DNA of 61,613 nucleotides from Arthrobacter silviterrae (lineage in GTDB: Bacteria > Actinomycetota > Actinomycetes > Actinomycetales > Micrococcaceae), in contig NZ_JAAKZI010000029.1 in assembly GCF_011045165.1 (NCBI RefSeq), forward strand, positions 1-61,613, given 5' to 3'. The notes under the pieces are model-generated. The model was not told the origin of the DNA. It worked only from the letters and a program-made list of their open reading frames with translations, and ran no database searches. Position numbers and translations under genes: made by a program. This document shows, in pieces, positions 36,091-44,027 of the stretch (the stretch's first letter is position 1; every line of letters starts with the position of its first letter).

Positions 36091-36230
36091 ACGAATACTC
36101 ACACAATTATCTACTCGTGTCAATAATTGAATTATCTGCATTAACCTCGATTTTTCGGCGCTGAAATTAGTTGTTGCACATCAGAATTTACTCGTGTAGA
36201 TTCCTCAATTACGTGTTATCTGCATCACAA
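36091..36230. promoter_or_regulatory. AT-rich divergent control region with repeated operator-like blocks
   Basis: This 140-base stretch is far richer in A+T than its surroundings. TACTCGTGT occurs at 36112-36120 and 36189-36197; TTATCTGCAT at 36132-36141 and 36216-36225, in the same order and orientation, spaced 20 and 27 bases. ATAATT-g-AATTAT (36123-36135) is a perfect palindrome within the first copy. It lies between the oxidoreductase/LacI operon and the importer operon and is probably bound by the LacI-type regulator. The plus-strand permease has an AAGGAG site just beyond. Confidence 0.6.
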
Positions 36231-36249
36231 CCGAGAAAGGAGCCCGCCG

Positions 36250-37182
36250 ATGGCCACCACCGAAATCCCGGCGCTCACCCATACCGCGGCCCCGGTCCTC
36301 AAATCCGGGCGACGCGGCAAATCCGACCTCACCACGGCCTTGATATTCATTGCACCGGCCATGGTGGGCTTCATTGTGTTTTACCTGGTCCCCACCATCC
36401 GCGGCCTGTACCTCAGTTTCACCAGCTACGACCTCTTCGGCAGTCCCGTCTGGATCGGCCTGACGAACTACGTGAAAATCGCACAGGACAAGTTGTTCTG
36501 GAACGCCATGGCGGTCACCGGCGAATACGTGGTGATCAACATTGTTTTCCAGACCATTTTTGCCCTGGGGCTGGCGCTGCTGATGTACCACGTGGCCAAG
36601 TCCACACTGGTTCGCGGCGCGCTCCTGCTGCCGTACCTGATTGCCAATGTGATCGTGGCGCTGCTGTGGTTTTGGATGCTGGATTACCAGATCGGCATCG
36701 TCAACCAGGTGATCGAATGGCTGGGACTGCCCCGCGTCGCCTTCTTCGGCAGCGGAACCTGGGCCATCCCCACCATTGCCTTCATCAACGTCTGGCGCCA
36801 CATGGGCTACACGGCGCTGCTGCTCTTTGCCGGCCTGCAGGCCATACCCCACCATGTCTACGAAGTTGCCGCGCTTGACGGCGCCGGCCCCTGGAAGACG
36901 TTTTGGAAGATCACGATGCCCCTGCTGCGCCCCGTCATGGTGCTGGTCCTTGTTGTCACTGTGATCGGTTCCTTCCAGATCTTTGACACCGTGGCCGTCA
37001 CCACCGGCGGCGGTCCGGTCAATGCCTCCCGCGTCATCCAGCTGTACATCTACGACAAGGCGTTCACGGAGCAGGACTTCGGCTACGCGTCAGCGCTTTC
37101 CGTCATCCTTTTCGCGATCCTTGGGGTCGTGGCATTCCTGCAGATGAAATTCCTGCGCGGCAATGAATCCGAACTGGGCTAG
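36250..37182 (+). CDS. ABC sugar transporter permease (MalF/UgpA type)
   Basis: 310 residues with six predicted membrane helices, the first at TALIFIAPAMVGFIVFYLVP. The coupling helix EAA loop reads YEVAALDGAGPWKTFWKITMPLL, which docks the ATPase. It belongs to the CUT1 carbohydrate group. First of three genes (two permeases and a binding protein). No ATPase gene is present in the window; a general MsiK-like ATPase elsewhere is the usual actinobacterial solution. Confidence 0.93.
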   Translation: MATTEIPALTHTAAPVLKSGRRGKSDLTTALIFIAPAMVGFIVFYLVPTIRGLYLSFTSYDLFGSPVWIGLTNYVKIAQDKLFWNAMAVTGEYVVINIVFQTIFALGLALLMYHVAKSTLVRGALLLPYLIANVIVALLWFWMLDYQIGIVNQVIEWLGLPRVAFFGSGTWAIPTIAFINVWRHMGYTALLLFAGLQAIPHHVYEVAALDGAGPWKTFWKITMPLLRPVMVLVLVVTVIGSFQIFDTVAVTTGGGPVNASRVIQLYIYDKAFTEQDFGYASALSVILFAILGVVAFLQMKFLRGNESELG

Positions 37183-37191
37183 GAGCACCAC

Positions 37192-38157
37192 ATGACAACT
37201 ACTCAACGTCGCGAAGCCGTTCTTGCCGGCCCCGCAAACCGGGGCACCCGCCGTCGGGCATCCCCCACCGGGCACCCGCGGCGACCCGTCAGCTGGGGCC
37301 GTGTCAGCGCCTGGGCGGTCCTGATCCTGGCCATCCTGGTGACTGTGGTCCCATTCCTGTGGATGATCCGCACCGCACTCTCCAGCAACCACTCCCTCGC
37401 GGCAAACTCCGCCAGCCTGCTGCCGGCCGATTTCAGCTGGGGCGCCTTCAAGCGGGTGTTCGGGATGCAGAGCCCCGAAGAGGCCATCGCGCAGGGCGGC
37501 TCCGGGGCGGCCATCAACTTCTGGCTGTACCTGCGCAACTCATTCGTGGTCTCCACCATGATCACGGTGGCCCAGGTCTTCTTCAGCGCCCTGGCCGCCT
37601 ACGCCTTCGCCCGTCTGCAGTGGCGCGGCCGGGACAAGGTGTTCACGCTGTTCCTCGCCACCCTGCTGGTCCCGCCGATCTTCACCGCACTGCCCAATTT
37701 CCTGCTGATCAAGAACCTGGGCCTGCTCAACACCTTCCTCGGCATTGCCCTGCCCACCATGCTCATGACGCCGTTCGCCATCTTCTTCCTGCGGCAGTTT
37801 TTCCTGGGCATGTCCCGGGAAATGGAGGAGGCGGCAAAACTGGACGGGGCCAACCACCTGCGCATCTTCTTCCAAATCGTCACCCCCAACGCCGTGGGCC
37901 CCATTGCCACCCTGTCCCTGCTGACCTTCATCGCCGCCTGGAACGACTACTTTTGGCCGCTGCTGGTCGGCCAGGACGAGAAAGTGCGCGTCCTCACCGT
38001 GGGGCTGAGCGTCTTCAAGTCCCAATCCCCCCAGGGCGCCCCCGACTGGAGCGGGCTCATGGCTGCAACGCTGGTTGCCGCGCTGCCCATCCTCCTCCTG
38101 TTCCTCGCCTTCGGCAAAAAAGTGGTCAATTCCATCGGATTCTCCGGCATCAAGTAG
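37192..38157 (+). CDS. ABC sugar transporter permease (MalG/UgpE type)
   Basis: 321 residues, six membrane helices following a basic, disordered N-terminus of about 35 residues. The EAA loop is MEEAAKLDGANHLRIFFQIVTPN. It starts nine bases after the first permease, with AGGAG upstream, and forms the heterodimeric channel with it. The C-terminus GFSGIK is typical of this CUT1 half. Confidence 0.93.
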   Translation: MTTTQRREAVLAGPANRGTRRRASPTGHPRRPVSWGRVSAWAVLILAILVTVVPFLWMIRTALSSNHSLAANSASLLPADFSWGAFKRVFGMQSPEEAIAQGGSGAAINFWLYLRNSFVVSTMITVAQVFFSALAAYAFARLQWRGRDKVFTLFLATLLVPPIFTALPNFLLIKNLGLLNTFLGIALPTMLMTPFAIFFLRQFFLGMSREMEEAAKLDGANHLRIFFQIVTPNAVGPIATLSLLTFIAAWNDYFWPLLVGQDEKVRVLTVGLSVFKSQSPQGAPDWSGLMAATLVAALPILLLFLAFGKKVVNSIGFSGIK

Positions 38158-38212
38158 CACGCACCACCTCCACCAAGCAGCCCCGGCACCACACCCTACG
38201 AAAGGCCCCGCC

Positions 38213-39550
38213 ATGAAGAAAACCCTCGCCACCGCCACCGCACTGGCCGCCGTCGCCCTGTCCCTGACCGCCTGCGGAGGCGGGTCATCCGCGTCAGCCA
38301 GCGGTGAAATCAACTACTGGCTGTGGGACGCCAACCAACTCCCCGCCTACCAGCAGTGCGCCACGGACTTCCACGCGGCCAACCCGGACCTGAACGTCAA
38401 GATCACCCAGCGCGGCTGGGACGACTACTGGTCCACCCTGACCAACGCGTTCGTCGCCGGCACCGCCCCGGACGTTTTCACCGACCACCTCTCCAAGTTC
38501 CCCGACTTTGTGGCCAAGCACCAACTGCTGCCGCTTGATGAGGCCGTCAAGACCGACAAGGTGGACCTGAAGCAGTTCATCCCCGGCCTGGCCGACCTGT
38601 GGGTGGGCCAGAACGGCAAGCGCTACGGCCTGCCCAAGGACTGGGACACCGTGGGCCTGTTTTACAACAAGGCCATGACCAAGTCCGCCGGCCTCAGCGA
38701 CGCGGACATGGCCAAGCTCAGCTGGAACCCGGACGACGGCGGCACGTATGAGAAGGCGATCGCCCACCTCACCGTGGACAAGAACGGCAAGCGGGGCGAC
38801 GAGGCCGGCTTCGACAAGACCAAGGTGGCCGTCTACGGACTGGGCCTGGCCGGCAGCGGCTCTGGCCAGGGGCAGACGGAGTGGAGCTTCCTGACCGGCA
38901 CCACCGGCTGGACGCACACGGACAAGAACCCCTGGGGAACCAAGTACAACTACGACGACCCGAAGTTCCAAAAGACCATTGCCTGGTGGACCTCACTGGC
39001 CGACAAGGGCTACATGCCAAAGCTGGAGACCACCGTCGGCGCCTCCGTGGCCGACACCTTCGGAGCCGGAAAGGCAGCCATCAACACCAACGGCGACTGG
39101 ATGATCGGGCAGTACTCCGGCTACAAGGGCGTCCAGGTGGGCATCGCACCAACCCCCACCGGCGTTGACGGCAAGCGCTCCAGCATGTTCAACGGCCTGG
39201 CGGACTCCATTTCCGCCTCGACAAAGAACCCGGCCGGCGCCACCAAGTGGGTCGAATACCTCGCCTCGCCCAAGTGCCAGGACGTGGTTGCCGGCAAGGC
39301 CGTGGTGTTCCCCGCCATCAAGACCTCCTCGGACCTGGCCGAAAAGGCCTTCGCCGCCAAGGGCACCGACGTCAGCGCGTTCACCCAGCAAGTGAAGGAC
39401 GGCACCACCTTCCTGTTCCCGATCACCGACAATGCCGCCAAGATCGACGCCATCATGAAGCCGGCCATGGACTCAGTCCTCGCCGGCAAGTCACCCGCCA
39501 GCTCCCTGACGGATGCGAACAAGCAGGTCAACGACCTCTTTGCGAAGTAG
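38213..39550 (+). CDS. Sugar-binding lipoprotein of ABC importer 1
   Basis: Extracellular solute-binding protein, 445 residues. A Sec-type signal peptide ends in the lipobox SLTAC with Cys21 as lipid anchor. The mature part shows the CUT1 binding-protein pattern (INYWLWDANQLPAYQQCATDF, PDVFTDHLSKFPDFV, GKAAINTNGDWMIGQYSG). ATG 38213 follows AAAGG. The ligand is probably an oligosaccharide; alpha-galactosides are possible because of the neighbouring operon, but this importer has its own regulator. Confidence 0.92.
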   Translation: MKKTLATATALAAVALSLTACGGGSSASASGEINYWLWDANQLPAYQQCATDFHAANPDLNVKITQRGWDDYWSTLTNAFVAGTAPDVFTDHLSKFPDFVAKHQLLPLDEAVKTDKVDLKQFIPGLADLWVGQNGKRYGLPKDWDTVGLFYNKAMTKSAGLSDADMAKLSWNPDDGGTYEKAIAHLTVDKNGKRGDEAGFDKTKVAVYGLGLAGSGSGQGQTEWSFLTGTTGWTHTDKNPWGTKYNYDDPKFQKTIAWWTSLADKGYMPKLETTVGASVADTFGAGKAAINTNGDWMIGQYSGYKGVQVGIAPTPTGVDGKRSSMFNGLADSISASTKNPAGATKWVEYLASPKCQDVVAGKAVVFPAIKTSSDLAEKAFAAKGTDVSAFTQQVKDGTTFLFPITDNAAKIDAIMKPAMDSVLAGKSPASSLTDANKQVNDLFAK

Positions 39551-39588
39551 CCTCCAGGGAACAGCAACCCGCCAGGGCCGAATGTTAC

Positions 39589-39617
39589 GGCGCCCGCCCC
39601 TCCTGGGGGCGGGCGCC
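39589..39617. terminator. Hairpin after importer 1 operon
   Basis: GGCGCCCGCCCC (39589-39600) pairs with GGGGCGGGCGCC (39606-39617) around a five-base loop, 38 bases after the binding-protein stop. There is no immediate T-run; CTTTT comes 15 bases later. It separates the two importer operons. Confidence 0.65.
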
Positions 39618-39727
39618 GCCGTTGCGGGCGCCTTTTGCGAATGCCCGCGCCAGCTCACAAGGAAAGCCTTTTCCGCAGGCCTCCGGGACATGCCGTCGCC
39701 ATCCAAGGCCACAAAAGCGTGATCGAA

Positions 39728-39767
39728 ATGTTTCTCTTTTGCACTTGACGTTTCTTTTTTGTAGTTT
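39728..39767 (+). promoter_or_regulatory. Sigma-70-type promoter with TTTC-repeat operator for importer 2 operon
   Basis: TTGCAC (39739-39744), a 17-base spacer, then TAGTTT (39762-39767) form the best housekeeping-type promoter in the window. Two similar blocks, gTTTCTCTTTTG and gTTTCTTTTTTG, start exactly 20 bases apart (TTTC at 39731 and 39751) and overlap the -35 and spacer. DeoR-family regulators often bind TTTC-rich direct repeats, and the operon encodes a DeoR-type protein, so autoregulation is likely. Confidence 0.65.
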
Positions 39768-39821
39768 CATGATTGATTCATGTGATCCACTTCACAGGCT
39801 TGTGCTTTCAAGGGAGAAATC

Positions 39822-41144
39822 ATGTCTATCAACGAAGAACGGTCTGCCAACGGCATCATCCGCCCCGGTTTTGACCGCCGCACCCTTTTGAAGACCCTCG
39901 GCGTGGGCGCCGTGGGCGCAGCCGGCATTCCGTTGCTGGCTGCTTGTACCGGCGGCTCGGCCCCGGGGGCGTCGGCCTCGGCGTCAACGTCTTTGACGTT
40001 TGGTTCGGGGTCCTCGGACGATGTCCCCAAGGCCGCGTACAAGGCAGTCACGGATGCGTTTACGGCCAAGACCAAGGACAAGGTCACCACCAACGTGGTG
40101 CCGCACAACGACTTCCAGAACAAGATCTCCACGTACCTGCAGGGCAGCCCGGATGATGCGTTCACCTGGTTCGCCGGCTACCGCATGCAGTACTACGCCG
40201 GCAAGGGCCTGCTGGCCCCCATTGACGACGTGTGGGGGAAGATCGGCGCGAACTTCTCCGACGGCATGAAGAAGGCTTCCACGGGCCCGGACGGGAAGAT
40301 GTACTTCGTGCCGAACTACAACTACCCGTGGGGCTTCTTCTTCCGCAAGAGTGTCTGGGCCGAGAAGGGCTACGCGGTGCCGAAGACCTTTGACGAGCTG
40401 AAGACCTTGTGCGCGAAGATGAAGTCCGACGGCCTGGTCCCGATCGAGTTCACCGACAAGGACGGCTGGCCGGCCATGGGCACCTTCGACTACATCAACA
40501 TGCGCCTGAACGGCTACCAGTTCCACATGGACCTGACGGCCCACAAGGAATCCTGGGACCAGAAGAAGGTCAGTGACGTCTTTGACACCTGGAAGGCGCT
40601 GCTGCCGTACCAGAACCCGGCGGCACTGGGCATGACGTGGCAGGACGGCGCCATCAACATGGGCAAGAAGAAGTCCGGCATGTTCCTGCTGGGCTCCTTC
40701 GTTACCCAGCAGTACACGGACAAGACCATCCTGGATGACATCGACTTCTTCCCATTCCCGGAGATCGCGATGGAGGGCCAGGACGCGGTGGAGGCACCCA
40801 TCGACGGGCTGCTGCTCTCCAAGAAGGGCGGCAACAACCAGGCCGCCCGGGACTTCCTGGCGTTCATGGGCAGCCCCGAGGGCCAGGACGCCTACGCCAA
40901 GGTGGACCCCTCCAACATTGCCACGGCCAAGGGCGCGGACACCTCCACGTTCTCGCCGCTGACGAAGAAGTGTGCCGAGACCATCGCCAACGCCAAGAGC
41001 ATCAGCCAGTTCTTCGACCGCGACGCCCTGCCGGCCATGGCAAACAACGTCATGATCCCGGCCCTGCAGGGCTTCATCAAGGACGGCACCATCGATGTGA
41101 AGAACCTGGAGTCCCAGGCCAAGGCGCTCTACGCCGCCCAGTAA
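39822..41144 (+). CDS. Sugar-binding lipoprotein of ABC importer 2, Tat-type signal
   Basis: 440 residues. The signal has a twin-arginine motif FDRRTLLKTLG (Arg19-Arg20) and a lipobox PLLAAC with Cys42, so export is probably by the Tat path as a folded lipoprotein, unlike the Sec-type protein of importer 1. The mature region has CUT1 features (MKKASTGPDGKMYFVPNYNYPWGFFF, DGWPAMGTFDYINMRLNG). AAGGGAG precedes the ATG. First gene of an operon ending in an alpha-galactosidase, so ligands are probably alpha-galactosides such as melibiose or raffinose-family sugars. Confidence 0.92.
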   Translation: MSINEERSANGIIRPGFDRRTLLKTLGVGAVGAAGIPLLAACTGGSAPGASASASTSLTFGSGSSDDVPKAAYKAVTDAFTAKTKDKVTTNVVPHNDFQNKISTYLQGSPDDAFTWFAGYRMQYYAGKGLLAPIDDVWGKIGANFSDGMKKASTGPDGKMYFVPNYNYPWGFFFRKSVWAEKGYAVPKTFDELKTLCAKMKSDGLVPIEFTDKDGWPAMGTFDYINMRLNGYQFHMDLTAHKESWDQKKVSDVFDTWKALLPYQNPAALGMTWQDGAINMGKKKSGMFLLGSFVTQQYTDKTILDDIDFFPFPEIAMEGQDAVEAPIDGLLLSKKGGNNQAARDFLAFMGSPEGQDAYAKVDPSNIATAKGADTSTFSPLTKKCAETIANAKSISQFFDRDALPAMANNVMIPALQGFIKDGTIDVKNLESQAKALYAAQ

Positions 41145-41240
41145 CACCCGTGTGGTGGTGGCGGGCGGTTCCCTCCGCCCGCCACCGCCGCCGCAATCGC
41201 CACCTTCAAGCAATCACTGCGAGAAAACGAGTTTGCCGCC

Positions 41241-42218
41241 ATGAGCACGCCAACCGAACTTTCCGATTCAGCCCGCCGCGGCTCCCACGCCGGCCAAAAA
41301 CCACCAGCACGCCCCCGCAGGATGTCCGGTCGGGTGCGACGCCTGTCCCGGCGGGACAAGGTGGTCCTTGGCATCATGGTGGGCATCCCCACGCTGGTGC
41401 AGCTGGCCTTTGTCTGGATTCCCACCCTGCTTTCGGTCTTCCTTTCCTTCACCCGGTGGAACGGGCTGTCCCTCTCGGACATCCGGGCTGCCGGGGTGGC
41501 GAACTACAGCTACGTCTTTACCGACAACCCGGCGTTCTGGCCGGCCGTGCAGCACAACATCCTGTGGCTGCTGTTCCTGGCCGTGATCGCCACCCCGCTG
41601 GGCCTGCTGCTGGCGGTGCTGCTGGACCAGCAGATCCGCGGCTCCAAGATCTACCAGAGCATCTTCTTCGTCCCCGTCATGCTCTCCCTGGCCCTGGTCG
41701 GCATCATCTGGCAGCTGTTCTACCAGAAGGACAACGGCCTGCTGAACTTCCTGCTCGGCACCGCCGGCACCCCGGCAGCCGTTGACTGGTTCGGCAACTC
41801 CAGCATCAACATCTGGGCCGCCCTGGTCGCCGCCACCTGGCGCCACGCAGGCTACGTCATGATCCTCTACCTGGCCGGACTGAAGGGAGTGGACGCTTCC
41901 CTCAAGGAGGCCGCGTCCCTGGACGGGGCCAACGCCACCCAAACCTTCTTCCGCATCGTCTTCCCCGCCATGGCCCCCATCAACATCGTCATCGTGGTCA
42001 TCACCATCATCGAATCCCTCCGCGCCTTTGACGTGGTCTGGGTCATCAACAAAGGCACCAACGGCCTGGAACTCATCAGCGCCCTGGTCATCACCTACCT
42101 CATCGGGGAGGGCCAGTCCATCGGCATCGGCTCCGCGTTCGCCGTCATCCTGCTCGTCATCTCCCTGGTCCCCATCACCATCTACCTCTCCCGCACCTTC
42201 CGGAAGGAGAAGTTCTAA
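41241..42218 (+). CDS. ABC sugar transporter permease (MalF/UgpA type), importer 2
   Basis: 325 residues. After a 40-residue basic N-terminus (SGRVRRLSRRDK) come six membrane helices; the EAA loop is LKEAASLDGANATQTFFRIVFPA. Its stop overlaps the next permease start by one base (TAATG). Partner of the downstream permease. Confidence 0.93.
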   Translation: MSTPTELSDSARRGSHAGQKPPARPRRMSGRVRRLSRRDKVVLGIMVGIPTLVQLAFVWIPTLLSVFLSFTRWNGLSLSDIRAAGVANYSYVFTDNPAFWPAVQHNILWLLFLAVIATPLGLLLAVLLDQQIRGSKIYQSIFFVPVMLSLALVGIIWQLFYQKDNGLLNFLLGTAGTPAAVDWFGNSSINIWAALVAATWRHAGYVMILYLAGLKGVDASLKEAASLDGANATQTFFRIVFPAMAPINIVIVVITIIESLRAFDVVWVINKGTNGLELISALVITYLIGEGQSIGIGSAFAVILLVISLVPITIYLSRTFRKEKF

Positions 42219-43123
42219 TGTCTGCTTCCACCACCACAAGGCCCGCCCGCCCCGCCACAGGCCGGACCGGCCGCAGCCGCCCCCACTACGGCACCCACCT
42301 CTTCCTCACCGTCATGGCCGTCATGTGGATGGTCCCCCTGGGCTGGGCCTTGTTCACGGCCCTGCGCCCGAAGGCTGACACCGACAAGTACGGCTACTTC
42401 AGCCTCGGCGGCGCGTTCAATTTCGACAACTTCGCCACCGCCTGGACCCAGGGCGGGTTCCCGCGCTACTTCATGAACTCGCTCATCATCACCATCCCCA
42501 CCATCATCCTGGTGCTGCTGTGCAGTTCCATGATGGCCTTCGCGGTGAGCCGGGTGAGCTGGAAATTCAACGTCACCCTGCTGATCATGTTCACCGCCGG
42601 GAACCTGCTCCCGCCGCAGGTGCTGGCCACGCCGCTGTTTGAAATGTTCAAGCTCATCCAGCTCCCCTACTGGTTCAGTGACTCCGGCAGCCTCCTGAAC
42701 ACCTACCTCTCCGTCATCATCGCCAACACCGCCTTCCAGATCGGCTTTTGCACCTTCGTGCTCTCCAACTACATGAAGGCGCTCTCCGCGGACCTGACGG
42801 AGGCGGCACTGGTGGACGGTGCGGGGATCTGGCGCCAGTACGTCTCCATCATCATGCCCCTGTGCCGGCCGGCCATCGCCGCCCTGGCCACCCTGGAACT
42901 GATCTTCATCTACAACGACTACTTCTGGCCGCTGCTCTTCATCCAAAGCGGCGACAGGCTCCCCGTCACCACCGCCATCAACAACCTCCAGGGCACCTTC
43001 CTCTCCAACTACAACCTCCTCGCCGCCGGCGCCACCATCACCGTCATCCCCACCCTGGTCGTCTACCTCGTCCTGCAACGCCACTTCGTCGCCGGCCTCA
43101 CCCTCGGCTCCAGCAAGGGCTAA
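42218..43123 (+). CDS. ABC sugar transporter permease (MalG/UgpE type), importer 2
   Basis: 301 residues, six membrane helices; EAA loop LTEAALVDGAGIWRQYVSIIMPLC. AAGGAG lies inside the end of the previous gene, eight bases before the ATG. Ends with VAGLTLGSSKG as usual in this group. Again no ATPase gene follows. Confidence 0.93.
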   Translation: MSASTTTRPARPATGRTGRSRPHYGTHLFLTVMAVMWMVPLGWALFTALRPKADTDKYGYFSLGGAFNFDNFATAWTQGGFPRYFMNSLIITIPTIILVLLCSSMMAFAVSRVSWKFNVTLLIMFTAGNLLPPQVLATPLFEMFKLIQLPYWFSDSGSLLNTYLSVIIANTAFQIGFCTFVLSNYMKALSADLTEAALVDGAGIWRQYVSIIMPLCRPAIAALATLELIFIYNDYFWPLLFIQSGDRLPVTTAINNLQGTFLSNYNLLAAGATITVIPTLVVYLVLQRHFVAGLTLGSSKG

Positions 43124-43198
43124 GCGTCGCGGATGAAATCTTCACAGCACATGAAAAGCGGGGCGGGCGATCCCCTCCCCCGAACAGAGGAGGTGCCC

Positions 43199-44005
43199 AT
43201 GCTTGCCGACGTCCGCCGCACTGAAATTGTGGCCATCGTGGCGCGTGAACGCGTGGCGCGGGTCGCCGACCTGGCCGAGCTGCTCGGCGTCTCCGTGGTC
43301 ACCGTCCGCCGGGACATTGAGGCCCTGGACGACGCCGGCCTGGTCCAGAAGATCCATGGCGGCGCCAAGCTGCCGGGCGATGCAGGCACCCACGAGCCAG
43401 GCTTCGAGCTCAAGTCCACGCAAAGCACCCAGGAAAAGAAGGCCATCGCCCAGGCAGCCGTGCAGCTGGTCCACGACGGCATGGCCATTGGTCTCAGCGC
43501 CGGCACCACCACCTGGGCCCTCGCCAAGGCGCTGAGCTCCCGGAAGAACCTGACTGTGGTGACGAACTCCGTCAAGATCGCCGATGTCTTTCAAGGTGCC
43601 GGCTCGCGCGTGTCGGTGATTCTCACGGGCGGCGAGCGTACGCCGTCGGACGCCCTGGTCGGTCCCATCGCCACCCAGTCGGTCCGTTCCCTGCACCTGG
43701 ACATCCTGTTCCTGGGCGTGCACGGGGTGGATGAGGTGGCTGGCTTCACCACGCCGAACCTCCTCGAAGCCGAGATGGACAGGGCCCTCATCGAAGCGGC
43801 CCGCCGGGTGGTGGTGCTGGCCGACCACAGCAAGTGGGGCACAGTGGGCATCAGCACCATCGCCGCCATGGAGGACGTGGACGAGGTCATCAGCGACGAC
43901 GCCCTGGGCCTGGAGGCACAGCGGATCCTGCGGGAGCACGTTGGCAAGCTCCGGCTGGTCGGCATTGCCACGCATTCACCCGAATCCTTGGCCGCACAGT
44001 CTTAA
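43199..44005 (+). CDS. DeoR-family transcriptional regulator
   Basis: 268 residues. N-terminal HTH VARVADLAELLGVSVVTVRRDIEAL with the DeoR signature RRDIEALDDAGLVQKIHGGAK, then a DeoRC sugar-phosphate-sensing domain (GLSAGTTTWALAKAL, VVTNSVKIADVFQ, GVHGVDEVAGFTTPN). ATG 43199 is chosen because GAGGAGG precedes it; ATG 43133 has none. Being inside the operon, it probably controls the TTTC-repeat promoter at 39.73 kb. The effector would be a phosphorylated sugar, perhaps galactose-derived. Confidence 0.92.
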   Translation: MLADVRRTEIVAIVARERVARVADLAELLGVSVVTVRRDIEALDDAGLVQKIHGGAKLPGDAGTHEPGFELKSTQSTQEKKAIAQAAVQLVHDGMAIGLSAGTTTWALAKALSSRKNLTVVTNSVKIADVFQGAGSRVSVILTGGERTPSDALVGPIATQSVRSLHLDILFLGVHGVDEVAGFTTPNLLEAEMDRALIEAARRVVVLADHSKWGTVGISTIAAMEDVDEVISDDALGLEAQRILREHVGKLRLVGIATHSPESLAAQS

Positions 44006-44027
44006 CCCACCCAGTCAGGAGCCACAC

